A stretch of DNA of 64,000 nt from Tanytarsus gracilentus (taxonomy: Eukaryota > Arthropoda > Insecta > Diptera > Chironomidae). The notes beneath the pieces are model-generated. The model was not told the DNA's origin and did not search any database. It saw nothing but the letters and a program-made list of their open reading frames with translations. A program made the translations under genes and the position numbers. Positions 22,172 to 34,921 of this stretch are shown piece after piece (within the stretch, counting starts at the first letter, position 1; each line of letters begins with the position of its first letter). The stretch is from assembly GCA_038502055.1 (NCBI GenBank), contig JAXRKN010000043.1:7254001-7318000 (forward strand), read 5' to 3'.

Positions 22172-23416
22172 TAGAGAGAGAATGCAGATAAAATGCCACA
22201 CTTTGTATTAAAAAATGAGACATTGTTTATATGATATTTAAATGTGTGTGTTCATACTTAATCTTTTTATGTGACATTTTACTTACAATTTTTTTCGTTT
22301 AAAAACCGGAATAGATAAAACTAAGGAAGCGAGCTAGAGAAGCAATCTCTTAGTATGATAGACACATCGTTAAAAATAAAAAATATGACTTATTAATAAA
22401 ATTTCTTAATCATAAAAAACTTAAAGTCGAGCAAAGCATTCAACAAATAAAAAGGAAGTTTGTATTGTTTTTCTTGAGGACATTTGTTTTTGTGTAAAAA
22501 TAACAATCGTGTTGACTAAAACAAAAATATTTGTTACAGAATTTAAAGAAATTTTAGGGAATCATAATAGTTTCTTTGTTTAAGCTCTGCTTTACATAAT
22601 GAATTAGAGAGGAAATTTTTTGTGTGTGTACATAAGTTGTGTGTATATATATATAATAATATTGGCTTTTTATTCACCTCCTTCCCGCAATAATATTTGG
22701 AATTATTTTAGAATGACACGAAAGTTGCACCGTTCGATATTCATTTTTTTTGTGTATATCTTTATTAATTAAAGCTTTCGAGAGCGGCGGAAATTAAAAT
22801 GGTGAGAATAGGTGTATGTAACATGAACGAGGGTTTAGTTAAAAGTGTTTTTGATAAAACCAGCTGTTGAGCGATATGAAAAATTAAATGACTCAATGTT
22901 CCGCTGCCCTCGAAGAGCATTTTACAATCATAGGTTATTTTTAAAAATATCAACTTGATTTGAGACATATTAAAAGTATTATTTTTGCAATAATTTCTCG
23001 ATAATTTTTCTCAAAAAAAACAAAAAAATTATTTAAAATCTAACATAGTGAAAAAGGAAAAACGTAAGTAGAATGGAGCGTGTTAGTTAAAAAATTACTT
23101 AAAGTAATACGTGCATTCCTTATATCTTTTACAAAATTTTGAAAGGGGGATATTAAAAATTGCCGACTAACTCTAGAGTCCTTTCAAAAACGAGATCAAT
23201 ACGTTGTTTTTTTTGATAAATTGTTTTGAATTGTGTAAATGTGGTTAATAATAATATTGTTTTTGTGTGATTCTTCTTTCTTCACTCACTCCTTATTTTC
23301 TATATCCTCTTTCTCCGCAAAATAGTAGTTGAAGTATCTTATTGTGAATTAAAACTTGAAGCGTATGAATTGTTATTATTTTTGATGAGAGTTCTTCGTT
23401 TATCAAGTATTGGTAA

Positions 23417-26400
23417 TCACTGTATGTAGAGTGTGTTCAACACCAATACGTGATGATTATTCTTTGCGAGCGTGACAATGTATCCTTCGCTCGTAATCTT
23501 CAACCCGCAGCAGCGAGAAACCTAAATAAAATAGAGCAAATTACGTCGTTAATTTTACTATACATTATTACAGAGCAGTTTCTCACCTTGACATATGGAC
23601 ATTCATATTCGCACTGCAAAACTCCTTGACGATTGTAGCATGCAACATGAAAGCGATTTCCATGTGAATCGCCGATGAGAATATCGCCAGCATCCGAGAT
23701 ATCAATTCCGTTGGGGAAGCAAGTGACCTTCTCACTTCCGATTCGAGTTTTAAATTGACCAGTCTCGCTGAAGATGGCAACACAATGTCCCTTAAAGTCG
23801 CACACATAAAAGTCATTGCCTAGAATGCATTTCAAAAATTAAATTAAATTATTTGTTTAAACACTTTAAAAAAACTCACCGCAAATAGCAATATCAGAAG
23901 GTTCACGCATGTGATCACTGCAATCGAACCAATGAACCAAATCTCCATCCTCAGAGATGATGAAGACAGTCGGTGAAACGCTATCCACAGCGACAATGTG
24001 TCCTTGATTGGTTACTGCAAGTCCGGCAACGATATCAATGTATCGAATAGCAATTTTCTTGATGTAGTGTCCATTTTTGGTAAAGATTTGCATGCGAGAA
24101 CGTTCATTACCACGATCACAAACGACAAATTTGCTGTTTGTACGCATAACAGCGACTTTACGTGGAAACCACAGTTGTCCTTCTTCCTTGCCAGCAACAC
24201 CAAAGTGGAACTTATAAGTTCCATTCTTATCGAACACCTTAAAGAAATTAATTAGTAAACAATTTCTAAAAATGAAAGTTTATAACTCACTTCAATGCGA
24301 TGATTGTTTGTGTCTGCGACAATAATTTCCTCATCGATGCCAAGACAGAAGCCATGTGGAGAATTGAATTGTCCACGTGCCTGACCGAGAGCACCAAATT
24401 TGACGCGAATTTGCATAGACAATGCTTTGGCACGTCCTGCAGCTCCATTTAAATTATGAGCAAATAGTGATTTGGCAGCATCCGGTGATGATTGAGTTGT
24501 GTTTGAGAATGGGGAAAAGCAATTCAATTTAATATCATCATTGATACCTGTGAGTGCTGATTGCGGTGTCTGCAATAATGGCGAATTTGAGTTCATAAAC
24601 GTGTCCATCATGCCAAGTGCATTTCCATTATTCAAGTCGCCAATCTTCGCGAGTGCTTGAAGATTATTGAGCATTTGATCGCCGCCATTAAGCATCTCGT
24701 CGAGTAAAAAGTTAGAACCAACAGTTGCTCCAACGGTCGGGATAATTTGATCAGTCAAATCAGTAGCAACGCCATTATTATCGATGTTTGAGATTGAAGC
24801 GAGACGATGCAAGTTGTACTCAACCATGCTACTCACGGGAGGAACATTGAGTTGAGATGGTGACGGTGGAATAATAATATGCGAGTTTGGTGATGGTGAG
24901 TCGGCTGTAATCATGCTGTTTGAACTAACAGTCGAGACCGGCATCAATGCTGAAAAGTTTGATGCTGCAAATATAAAAGATTAATTAAAATTTTAACTAA
25001 ATAAAGCTCAATCTTACATTTTCCAAATCCCCCAATTCCGCTGCTCATGTCTCCATCAAATGAAGATTGCATCGAGGTGGGAAGGGAAATGGGACTGCTT
25101 GCGGTAACTGAAACGCTACTTCCAGTTGTAATTGAACTTCCAGTGCCGTTAATATTTGAACAACTTTTCATGCTTGTTAGAAGTGGTGGCATGCCAGGCA
25201 ATGTGGGCGGTGGTGTAGATTCTTTTGGACTAGCAGTTGACTCGGTACGAAAGCAACCGAGCAATTCCGATGAGACATTTTCCAATTTTTTCACATTCGA
25301 CTTGTACTCAATTGAGTAATTCTTTTCAACCTTAGGAATTGCATTAATGAGTTTCATTAATTGTCGGCTTATCATTTTCTTCATGCTTAAGATTTCATGG
25401 CCGTTTCCGTTGTCTAAGAGCTTTCGCGTAAATATAGCGCAATATTCCATCTGTTCAACAGCTTTCTCCATTTGATGACTCTGCTCCATGATCTTAATTT
25501 CACGCTCAGTGTGCAAGTTATCGAGCTCTACTAAAGCGTGCTCCTTATTCTTCTTAATTCCCATCATAAGGACATCATATGCCGTATTAATTTCATTTGC
25601 AGCCGTGTCATGTTGCGATTGCAATTCCTGCAATACCGATTCCAATTTAATGCTCTCCTCATTGCAATGTTCAACCTTAGCGAAAGTGTCTTTCAATAAA
25701 GTCTCAACTTCCGAGCGCATGTGCTTTTCAGCCTCATTAATAACCTCATAGCGATGTTCGGTAGCGTTATGATCCGAAATCAAACATTCATTGCAAACGG
25801 GAATTTCGCAACGATAGCAAAAGTATTTGAGACTTTCGGTGGCATGAACATTGCAGTAGAGTGGCTTATGAATTGTTCCCTTCGACTCCAGCGGAACAAC
25901 TTCGTGATCCTCGAAGCATCGCATTGTACGGTGAGCATGATTGCATGCGTCGCAGAGAAAATTGGCACAACCATTACAGCGAGAAATAGCCGCATCCTTA
26001 CTCATGCAGGATGTACACAAGAGCGTTTTAATATCCGTTGTCGCAAGATCAACAATGTTGGTCAGAATAAAGTGAGAAGGAAGCGATGACGATCCTTTCG
26101 GAGCCTATAAATAAGCAAGTGAAAGTTAGTATAAAAAAACTAGGTTTACTTAATAAGTACTCACTTTGGTAATTTGATCACACAGTGGACAGCTGATGGT
26201 TGAGTCGTCAACAATTAACTTTGAGATGCAAGATTCACAAAAGAAATGCAAACATGAAAGAACACGAGGTAGAAGCAATTTTTTCCTGCAAAGCAATACA
26301 TTAAAGATGATTTCATCATAGCTTTGAGCTATTTCAACTTACTGGCAATGATTACAATTCTCATCCATGCCATCAAGCGGACTCATCTCAAGGGGTTCCA

Positions 26401-26566
26401 CAGCCACTTCTTCGCCATTAGCACTGCTACTGAATGTCTCGCTGCTGCTACTTCCGTTTCCATTGAACATTGTGAGACTCAATGTTGATGTGGCCGGCGA
26501 GATGGTCGTCGATTGCAAGAGTGAGGATGTCGAATCAGGTGACGGAGACTCAGCGGAGTTTTCCAT
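23417..26566 (-). CDS. mei-P26: TRIM-NHL RNA-binding regulator, mei-P26-like
   Basis: A protein of about 933 aa from seven exons: 26343-26566, 26165-26285, 25018-26104, 24291-24964, 23880-24237, 23587-23819, 23417-23521. In order it has a Ser-rich start; a RING finger (about residues 71-112; CNHC, CLHFFCESC, CPLC); two B-boxes (about 145-235, with CTSC, CNGC and CNVH, CYRC clusters); a coiled coil (about 240-360); a Ser/Thr/Pro-rich linker; and C-terminal NHL repeats (about 660-933; FGALGQARGQFNSPHGF, IIVADTNNHRIEVF). Brat lacks a RING and ends differently. The RING plus this NHL sequence best fits Mei-P26, which controls germline growth and differentiation by binding mRNA. That assignment is from family knowledge. 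A wech or other TRIM-NHL identity is less likely. Confidence 0.85.
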
Positions 26567-27655
26567 GCTGCTGATTTAGCTCTTCGTTTGATAATTTGTG
26601 TGTGTTTGAATGGAGAAAAAGATTTATTTCTTAGGCCTCTATAGTTGCTTAAATTAATCTTCTTTTGTATCGTATGTAAAACAATTTTCAAAATCCTTTC
26701 GGTTCACAAACATAAACAAACTAAAAAGCAGAAAGAGAGAAAAGGAACTTAATTAGATTAAAATTTTTTTTTTGAATAAATTGAGGAAATCGAGAGTTCA
26801 AAGTTTTCCCTTTTAACCTTTTTTTTACGCGTTCTCAATAAACACGATACACTCACATGGCTCTCTCGACAAGTACGTACTTTTTTTACAACGAGTTGTC
26901 TACGTACATATGAAAATGAAGGGAGAAAATTATGCAATCAAAAATGCCCTTGAAAAAAATTATTAAGCAGTTTTCTGTATCTCAAATTCACGTTCATGTT
27001 AATACTCGAAAAGGGTTGTCTAATACGCGGAAGATTAACAAATTCACTAAAAATACTTTCACCACTTGTAATCGAACGATTTTGAGATTAGATTGAGAGT
27101 GAAAAATTCGATAGGGAAATTTTTCAATTAAAATCGAATGAAAATCCGCATTGCGCAAATCCCGCAGTGTGGAGAAAACCATGTGAAAATTTTCAGATTG
27201 TGAAAAATCGCTTAAAACTTTAATTTACTTAGCCGGAAAGTTGTTTTCTTTGCTTAGTTCGCTAATTTAGGTAAATTTGATTGCTTTCTGACAACTTTCA
27301 TGCTATATTTTACGCGAAAATACGTAATTTAACGAAAACTTGTGGTGAAAAAATAAAAGTTTGATTTTTCATTAATTAGGGCCGAAATTTGACTGTACTC
27401 GAGTTTATTGCGACGGAGAATGCACTTATACACAAAACTTTGTCACTTTACTAGAATGTTATTGCACTAATTACCAAAAATTATCTTTTTTCCAATCGCA
27501 GACAGATGATTTTTTTCCTCGTTTCTTATGTGCAGGGTTTTACTGAGATTTGAAATTATTTCGACCGTTACGCTTTTACAAATCTAAAATTTTGCCGGTA
27601 AACAAAAACAAACAAAATTTCTTTCGCTAAATAAAAAATCTTAAATTCGCTTAAA
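26567..27655. promoter_or_regulatory. divergent promoter region between mei-P26-like and APC4
   Basis: Head-to-head start codons (26566 minus strand, 27656 plus strand) leave 1.1 kb that must hold both 5' UTRs and promoters. No clear TATA box was recognised. No coding frame is convincing. Confidence 0.5.
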
Positions 27656-29907
27656 ATGTCAATGAAACTGCTTGGGAATAAGAATAATCCAAATTGCATT
27701 CATGAGATGCAATGGAATCACAAGATAGATTTGATTGCGCTTGCAAGTGAAACAGGTAAATATGAAATTTTTAAGTATTGATGAAAATTATTAAATTTTA
27801 TTTTCCAGGCGAGGTAACAATAAACAGATTTCGATGGGAAATTCCAATTAAGATTGCACCGCCGGATGATCGTGTATCAGTGCGCTCGATTGCATGGCGA
27901 ACGGATGAAAAGATTTTGGCTATTGCTTACAGTAGTGGACTGATTAATCTCGTGGATATCGAGTCAAAAGAGATTATAACATCGCTGGATGTTAAGAGTG
28001 ACATCAAATCAATTGGTTGGACGCAAAATGAAATTCAAATAGACGAAAACGAGAAGTCTATTCTTAATGACCATAAGAAATTTCTCGCTGATTTGCCAAA
28101 TTTGAATACAATCACGCCGGGAGGAAAGAAAATGGATTATAAGAGCACAAAGTTCTACTCAAAATCCATGCTCAACTTCCTAATTGTGACCTGTTCGGAT
28201 GGTAAAATTAAACTTTACATCTATGGTGTGCTCAAGTGCGGCATAATTGATGTTAAAAAGCACGTTGGAGCGGCAGAAAATGATAAATTTGATGTGCTGG
28301 AAGTGAAGCTTAGTGCTGACTTAAAAAATCTCTTTATCGTTTACATCCAAAATGGTCATATTGGATTTTTGATTCTTGAAAATAAGACACTGCTCGAGTA
28401 CAAAGTGTCACTATGGAAACTATCGGTTAAATACGGAATGATCATGAATGCCCTTAACTACATCGAAGACACAATTGAGCATATAAACGAGGCATGGGAG
28501 TCTGTTTTACTTGAGATGGACAATAAACTCGCCAAGTATGCCAAAAAGCAACAACCTGGCGCTGTTTCAGCTGATTTCCTCGAGCTCCTTATGTTCGGAT
28601 ATCCTTCAGAATCACTAGAAGCTTTTTTAACTCATGAGATGACTGTTAGAGAGCTGAAGAAATTGAGCAATAGTGTCGATCTGAGCTATAGTACTATCCA
28701 GAAGTTGGTCGTTAAGCCTCTTCATAGTGCCATTGTTAGTCTCTTTTATCACATCAACGACGTCTATGGCATGCATCAGAATTCATACTATTACAAAGGT
28801 CTTTTGGGTGAAGTGACAAACGAGCTTTTAATCAAAACTGGATCGTTTTTAATCAAATCTCACGAGCTCCAGCAGACAATTGACAAGTCAATGCGTGATT
28901 ATAAAATTTTCTTCAGATGGCTCTACATTACAATCTCAAGACTCATTGAAGACACCACGCCCGACGATGCTGCACCACTTAATCAGCAAGAAATTAATTA
29001 TTTAGCTGAATTCCTCTACAACTTTGAAGAATACAGAAAGGAGACGGTTCATGCTGATTCAGGCGAGACGGAAATTAAATTCAATTTGGAGCGTGTTGGG
29101 CAGTATCTGAGTCCCAATGATCTTCTCATTCCATCGCAAAATGACGCCAATAACTTGTGGGATTCTATTTTGGCAGACAACGAGTGCATTCGAACGAGCA
29201 AATTTGTTTATCCGCATAACAAGAAGTCATCATTAATGTCTGAGAAAAATGCCATGCGTAAAAGTATCGATGAATTATTTGACCGCATCGAGACATCAAT
29301 CGGTTCTGGTTTTAATTTACACTCAAGTCATCCTCTCCGAGAAGATATTTCAGAAAATGAATTTAAAATCGTTACTTCGCATTTTCACGATGGTGAAGAC
29401 TCTAAGGTCGTAAATATGTTCACGATACTCTCGCTCGAGAACGATCTTCTCTTCGTTGCCTGCTACCCAGACTGTGAAATTAAAATAGCGAAAATGCACT
29501 TTGCCGATAAGAGTGACTGCACGCTCTCAAATATCGGTCATCTCTCGTTCATCGATGTTAAATTTTACAACTCAAAGATGATTTCAATTTTAATGAAAAA
29601 TGAAGTGGGAAATAAAACTCATTCGTGCTTCTTTCAACTATCAGTTCCACGCCTGCTCGATCATCTCACGGACCATCAATCTCGTGAAATTTTATCGTTG
29701 AATATATTTAGTTTCATCGACGAGGAAAGTTTTAAAACAATTGAAGGATTTAATGGCATGATGATGGCTGTTTCTGGGTCAAGGAAAGTGGCATCGTTTC
29801 TTGCACAAAATCAAAAGATTGTTAAACTCTATGAACTTGAAGTCGATGAAGAAGAACCGGAAGAAACCGATCAGACAAATACAAGCATTGAAGTTACTCA
29901 AAACTAA
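27656..29907 (+). CDS. APC4: anaphase-promoting complex subunit 4 (APC4)
   Basis: Platform subunit of the APC/C ubiquitin ligase, about 732 aa (human protein about 800). Two exons: 27656-27755 and 27809-29907, joined through a 53-nt intron. The N terminus carries the APC4 WD40 signature: WNHKIDLIALASETGEVTI, then SVRSIAWRTDEKILAIAYSSGLINL. The middle (about residues 210-430) is the helical APC4-specific domain, and the C terminus is acidic (DEEEPEETDQ). APC4 scaffolds APC1 and APC5 in the nucleus during mitotic exit. The start is the first ATG in exon 1 (MSMKLLGNKNNPN). A longer single-exon frame starting at 27778 is intronic and is not the real start. Confidence 0.9.
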
Positions 29908-30133
29908 GCAAAAATTAAGCTGAAATAAAATTTTAAAAAATGTACAAAAAAATTTAATTTTTGTTAGATGATGTTTTTTTAATCAATTCAATTTTTTTTC
30001 CAGATTTTATGAAAGATTGAATTAAATTCTTTAAATATAAACGTAAATCATAGTAGAAAGAGAACATAAAGGGATTTTAAATAGGTTTTTGTTTTCATCG
30101 GAAATGGCCGTTTCAAAAAGATTTGAAGCTGAT

Positions 30134-33100
30134 TTATTCTTCTTCCTCCTGCAAAATAAAAGAAAATTAGTTGAATTTTTATAATTTGAGTTGAATATGA
30201 TTGATAAAAATCAAATTTAAAATTGACGCATTAATTACCTCTTCTTCTTCCTCTTCTTCCTCCTCCTATAAAATTAAAGAAAAAATTATTAGTGATTTTA
30301 AATTAATTTTCTTTATTTTTTGAAACTTACCTCTTCTTCCTCCTTTAGTTGTTGAAAATAGAAGAAAAATTAAAAATACGTTAAAATTTCTAATTTAAAT
30401 TATTAAATACAATAACTAACCTCTTCTTCTTCCTATTAAAGTTTGAAAAATTAAAAAAATACAAAAATTTAAGTAAATCAGATAATTTGTAAAGTTTCAG
30501 AAAGTGGCAAGCTCGCAGATACTTAATAACCTCAGTTATTTAGTAGCTCTGACTTCCCTCATTAACAAAAATCATTCAATAATCCGAAATTACCTCTTCC
30601 TCCTGAAATTAAACAAAAGAAAAAAATGTGTTGGTTTTATTTTATACTTTTATGATTTAAAAATTATGTATTGAAGTTTAATACCCTTTTGAATTAGTGT
30701 CAACTTCTCAACACAATTTTCATCAAACCGTTTTAAATTTAAATTTAACATACCTCTTCGACTTCAACTGGTTTTTCTTCAATTTCTTCTTCCTCGATTT
30801 CCTCTTCTGCTCCGGCCTTGGCGTCTTCCTCTCCCTCTGGTGTCTCGGGATCGCCAGCTTTCTTGCCTGGTCGTTCACCGAACCATTTTGGCAATTTCGC
30901 TAATTAAAAATAAATTATTAGTTTCAATTTTCGAGTGGTTTACACACAAAAGTTAATTAAGTAATTTTTTTTCTCGATTGAGGTTAGTTACAAACTTACC
31001 TCTTTGGCGCACAGTGAATTGGTCTTTACGTTCTGACCAAGTCTTCTCCAAGGTATCTTTGTAGAGGTCATTGAATCCCTACAATCAACATAGAAAGTAA
31101 CATTTAAGGGTTAGCAATTGTTTCTTTACAAAACTTTCCGAAATAAAAAATTGAAAAATATTAATTACAAATTCGACACATAGAGACATGAAGTGGACAT
31201 TAGCCTCTTACATTTTGAACGACCCATAAATATTTCTTGACGTTCAGCCCACTTCTTGTCCATTTTCTCTAAGAAAATTGTGTCCATGCCCTTTAAGAAT
31301 TCCCCCAAAAATTAGAGTTAAGAGAAGTTAATTGAAATTAATGAATCACTTACACCCTCAAAGAGTTTCTTCTTATCATCATATGAGCGGGTATCGACAC
31401 GTCTCTCGTATTTGGAGGCGACTTGGATCTTTGGTGGGTATTTGCCTGTCAAGGCCTCTGGATCGAGACCCTTCTTCAAGGCCTTGTGTCTGAGCTGTTG
31501 CTTCTGTCTTTCCTTCAACTCTTTCAAGTCGTAGTCCTGACGTTTTTGTCTCTCCTCCAAGTCATACTTCTCGGTTTCCAAACGGACAATGGTCTCCCAG
31601 AGTTCTTGAGCCTTACCACGCAATTTCTCTCCGCTATAGCCATCAATTTCGAGTGGCTTAATACGGAAGGACAATGAGATCTTCTTTTCTTCTTCCAATT
31701 GTTCCTTGGTCTTGTTGCGCTCAATAGCAGCAGCACCAAGTGCGCCAAAGCCTTCCTTCTTTTGAATTGTGAAGTTTGGTCCCTTGCTCTTGTCCTTGTC
31801 CTTCATGGCTTGAAGCATAGCTTGACGCTTCTTCTCAGCCTCTTCAAGACGACGTCTCTTCTCCTCAATGTCGCGTTGTTTCTTCTCCTCAACTTCACGT
31901 TGGCGACGTTCTTCTTCCTCCTTTTTGCGCTGAGCCATGCGTTGTTCCTCTTCGGCACGTGAGACCTTAAAATTGTCAACTGTTATAGAGGTCTTACTTA
32001 TTTTATTTAGCCCTTTTTATTTACCTTGCGCTTGGCTTGCTTCTCCTTGAGCTTCTTGAGTTCGTCCTCTTCCTTTGAGCGTTGTTTGCGCCATTCCATG
32101 ATGTACTCCTTCAATTGCTCATCGAGATCCGATCTCTTTTGATCTTGACGCTTGATGAACTCGGGATCCTCTCCTCTGAAGAGTTTATTAAAGTTGTCAT
32201 TAAGAAAATATTACGAAAATTTTTTAATAAAGAGTTTTTTTATAGGATTAAAAGCTTTCGATAGGATAAGAAAGATTTTTTTTTCGAATTCCAACGTTCC
32301 GATTTTTGGAATATCTTCAGAGTTTAATTGTGTTTAAACTTGTGTGCTGTGTGTAGAATGTTTTGGTCAGATGGGAATTGATTAGAGGTAAAAATAGTTT
32401 TTTCTTTTCGACATTGATTCAAAATGTGCTTGTTACGAATTTAAGCTGTAGTGAATCAATTGTACAGCTGTGTGGTAAAATTAAATTTTTGTTATTGAGG
32501 AGAAGGAAAAAATCACTACAGAAAATGTTAAGAAAAGACAGACATCATACTGTTACCATCTACAAATTATTTTACATTATCGCCACCATTAGTGAGTGAA
32601 TTTAAATTTAAAAATTAAATTTTGATATAAAGAATTAAATTTTAACTTTGAAACCTAGCAATTATTTACATGAACATTTATCTGTCACTCTATTCAGAGA
32701 ATTGTTTAATTTTAAATTAGCAATTTTTACAATATACTCGCAATTTGGTCCAAAAAGTATTTTTTTTCCGCATTCGTGTTATTTTACACCAATGATGATG
32801 AAAAATTATTCAATTTTTCCACACGGTTAATGAACATCTTTTTCTCGCATTCCGACGATGAAGATTTTTTTTATCTTGGGTGAAATTATTTAATTTTACA
32901 CACTTTTCAGTGTTTTTGGATTTTAGAAAATTATTTTGATGAATTTTGTCCTCTCATTTGTTTCACTCAAGACCTTTTTGCATTTCTCTTCTAAGTTATT
33001 CACATGAAAGAAAATCCAATCAATTTACATTTAGGAAAAAAAGTTTTAAGACTGAGCGAATCTCAACAAAAGTTTTATTTATAGCACTTACTCTGCCTTC

Positions 33101-34921
33101 GCTGATGGTCTGCGAGTTTTACGAGTTTAATTTTCATTTTTTCATTTGCCCATGTCACACACATTTTACATAGTTTATTTCGTGATTGTATTGCACAAGA
33201 TTCAGACAGAGGGATTTAACACAAATTCGGATTTTTTTTATCGTCAAAAAAATTTTACGAAGTGGAAAAAAAACAATTCCAATTTTTATGTTGGTTCGTT
33301 TGATGGGGGTGGAAGAAAAAAATACAAAAGATATTTGATTTAATGAGAATAAAAAGTAATTTCGCAAGATTCTGACCAATTTAATTACTTTCATAAAATG
33401 TGAAGTCATAAAAAATTTAGGTTAGTCCGCGGCGTCGAATTAAAATTGACAGATTACAACAAGTGATTGGATTTGAAGCGAAAATAAAAGCATTTCTCTA
33501 AAGTTTTTTTTTTCATCTATAGCAAAGCGACGATGTAGTAAAAAGAATTAGATCAAAAATTCCTACATCTAAATGTGAAAAAGAAAAAAAATAAAACTAA
33601 AAATAAAAAAGTACAAAAATCTACCACTTTTCTATGTGAAACGAGACAGTGTACAGTGTGAGGCCAAAAATTATCTTTTTGTGATTTTTAATTAAAACTA
33701 CGCGATGTTATTTCATATTTTTTTTTCAGTGATTTATAATTTTAATTTTTTATATTAATTTCGCACTTACTTCCTGCAAAATAAAAAAGAAACATTCATT
33801 AGGAAACAAAGGGAAGGAAACTCAATCTCTGATCAATTTAGAATTATTTTAATTTATTTAGTTTTAAAGAAGGGAGTAGAAAGAATTTTCAGCGAAAGAT
33901 GAATTTAACTAATTTAATTGAATTTTTTTGGATTAAATTACAGAAAATCAAAAGAATTGAAAATTTGCGATAGAGAGATTGATCCTCGAATTTTAGTAAA
34001 ATTTTCCTATTCTCTAGTGCGTGTGATATTAACTAAATTTGGAGTTTGAAAGAAGAATTCATTAATTTCTTTTGATAAAATTTAAACTCACTTGAAATTA
34101 TTAAAATTCTTTTTTCAAAATCCAAGAAGATATTAATTTTTGGAAAAAGTGCAATTTAAGATTTTTCCACATAGAATTGAAGCGTAAAATGCGTAGCTTA
34201 ATCTCAGAATTGTTATATAAAGACTTCATCTCAATTAAAGTTCGTGATTTTGTTGAAAAAAGTTTTAGCAATAAATTTTTTTTTGAGAGAATGTGAAAGT
34301 TTAGTCAATATTTTTGGTTTTTTTGAACTACTAAAAATACTCACTCTTCACCGCCTTGCTTCTCCTCGCCATGCTTCTCCTCGACGATCTCTTCTTCGTC
34401 ACTGGACATGGTTTTTTTTCAATCACAATATTTTTTTTACATTCAACATGTAATTTTGGGGTTTTGGGGATGTCACAAAAAATGAAACAAAATTTAATTA
34501 GATTTTACAAGATTTAATCATGTTTTAATTGTCGAGAATTTAAAACATAATTTCGCTCATATCAACCAGCTGAAAATAATGCTCCAAAATTAAATGAACT
34601 CATTACTAAACAAAATAAATGAAAATCTCAAACCGAGGGTCAAATTAAAACAAAAAAAAATTATTCAGGAAGGATCTTCAACACTTAACAACTTAATTGT
34701 GAGCAAATTTATTGGAAAATGTATTGGTTTGATATTAAAAATTGTATCATTGTGTGTCTCATGTTGATCGAAAATTTTCACTGTAGAGCTGGGTAGTGTC
34801 AAGACTGAAGAGTCAAAAGGTGCATGATTAATCGAGCACTTAAGCCCTCCAGTCTAATTTATGGATATTTTCGTCGTTTAAATAATTATTTCACTTACGA
34901 ATACTCTTCTTCGTCAGACAT
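30134..34921 (-). CDS. up: troponin T (upheld)
   Basis: Thin-filament troponin T, about 380 aa (387 with optional microexons). Exons: 34899-34921, 34345-34401, optional 33771-33773 and 33092-33109, 32025-32175, 31354-31965, one of 31212-31290 or 31000-31078, 30754-30899, then 30594-30602, 30421-30432, 30331-30342, 30239-30265, 30134-30148. The N terminus is acidic (MSDEEEYSDEEE). EDPEFIKRQDQKRSDLDEQ begins the tropomyosin-binding helix. LEEEKKISLSFRIKPL and QDYDLKELKERQKQQLRHK form the conserved coiled coil with troponin I. It ends LPKWFGERPGKKAG and an insect-specific Glu tail of 24 consecutive Glu spread over five tiny exons. The two 79-nt exons are equivalent to fly exons 10A/10B. A noncoding first exon probably ends at 35782. 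Confidence 0.93.

Larger units (their letters stand above)
13485..23416. other. 10-kb AT-rich region without a recognised gene
   Basis: No long frame in this stretch shows a known domain, splice pattern or codon bias. It contains simple repeats (GATGAT near 13932, GT run at 20371-20388, GA run near 18950 and 20945), a 49-bp direct duplication (14881-14980), and two inverted-repeat elements (21675-21833, 22106-22171). The part nearest 23416 lies directly downstream of the TRIM-NHL stop codon and may be a long 3' UTR transcribed leftwards. I cannot place its end. A 93-codon minus-strand frame at 18127-18408 has a somewhat protein-like composition but no recognisable relatives. Confidence 0.6.

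Noticed and set aside
23417..26566. Assignment to brat
   Set aside because: Fly Brat lacks a RING finger and has a different NHL C terminus. The RING and the sequence around the last NHL blade fit Mei-P26 better.
27778..27808. Start of APC4 at 27778
   Set aside because: This stretch is the end of intron 1. The exon at 27656-27755 supplies the conserved N terminus.
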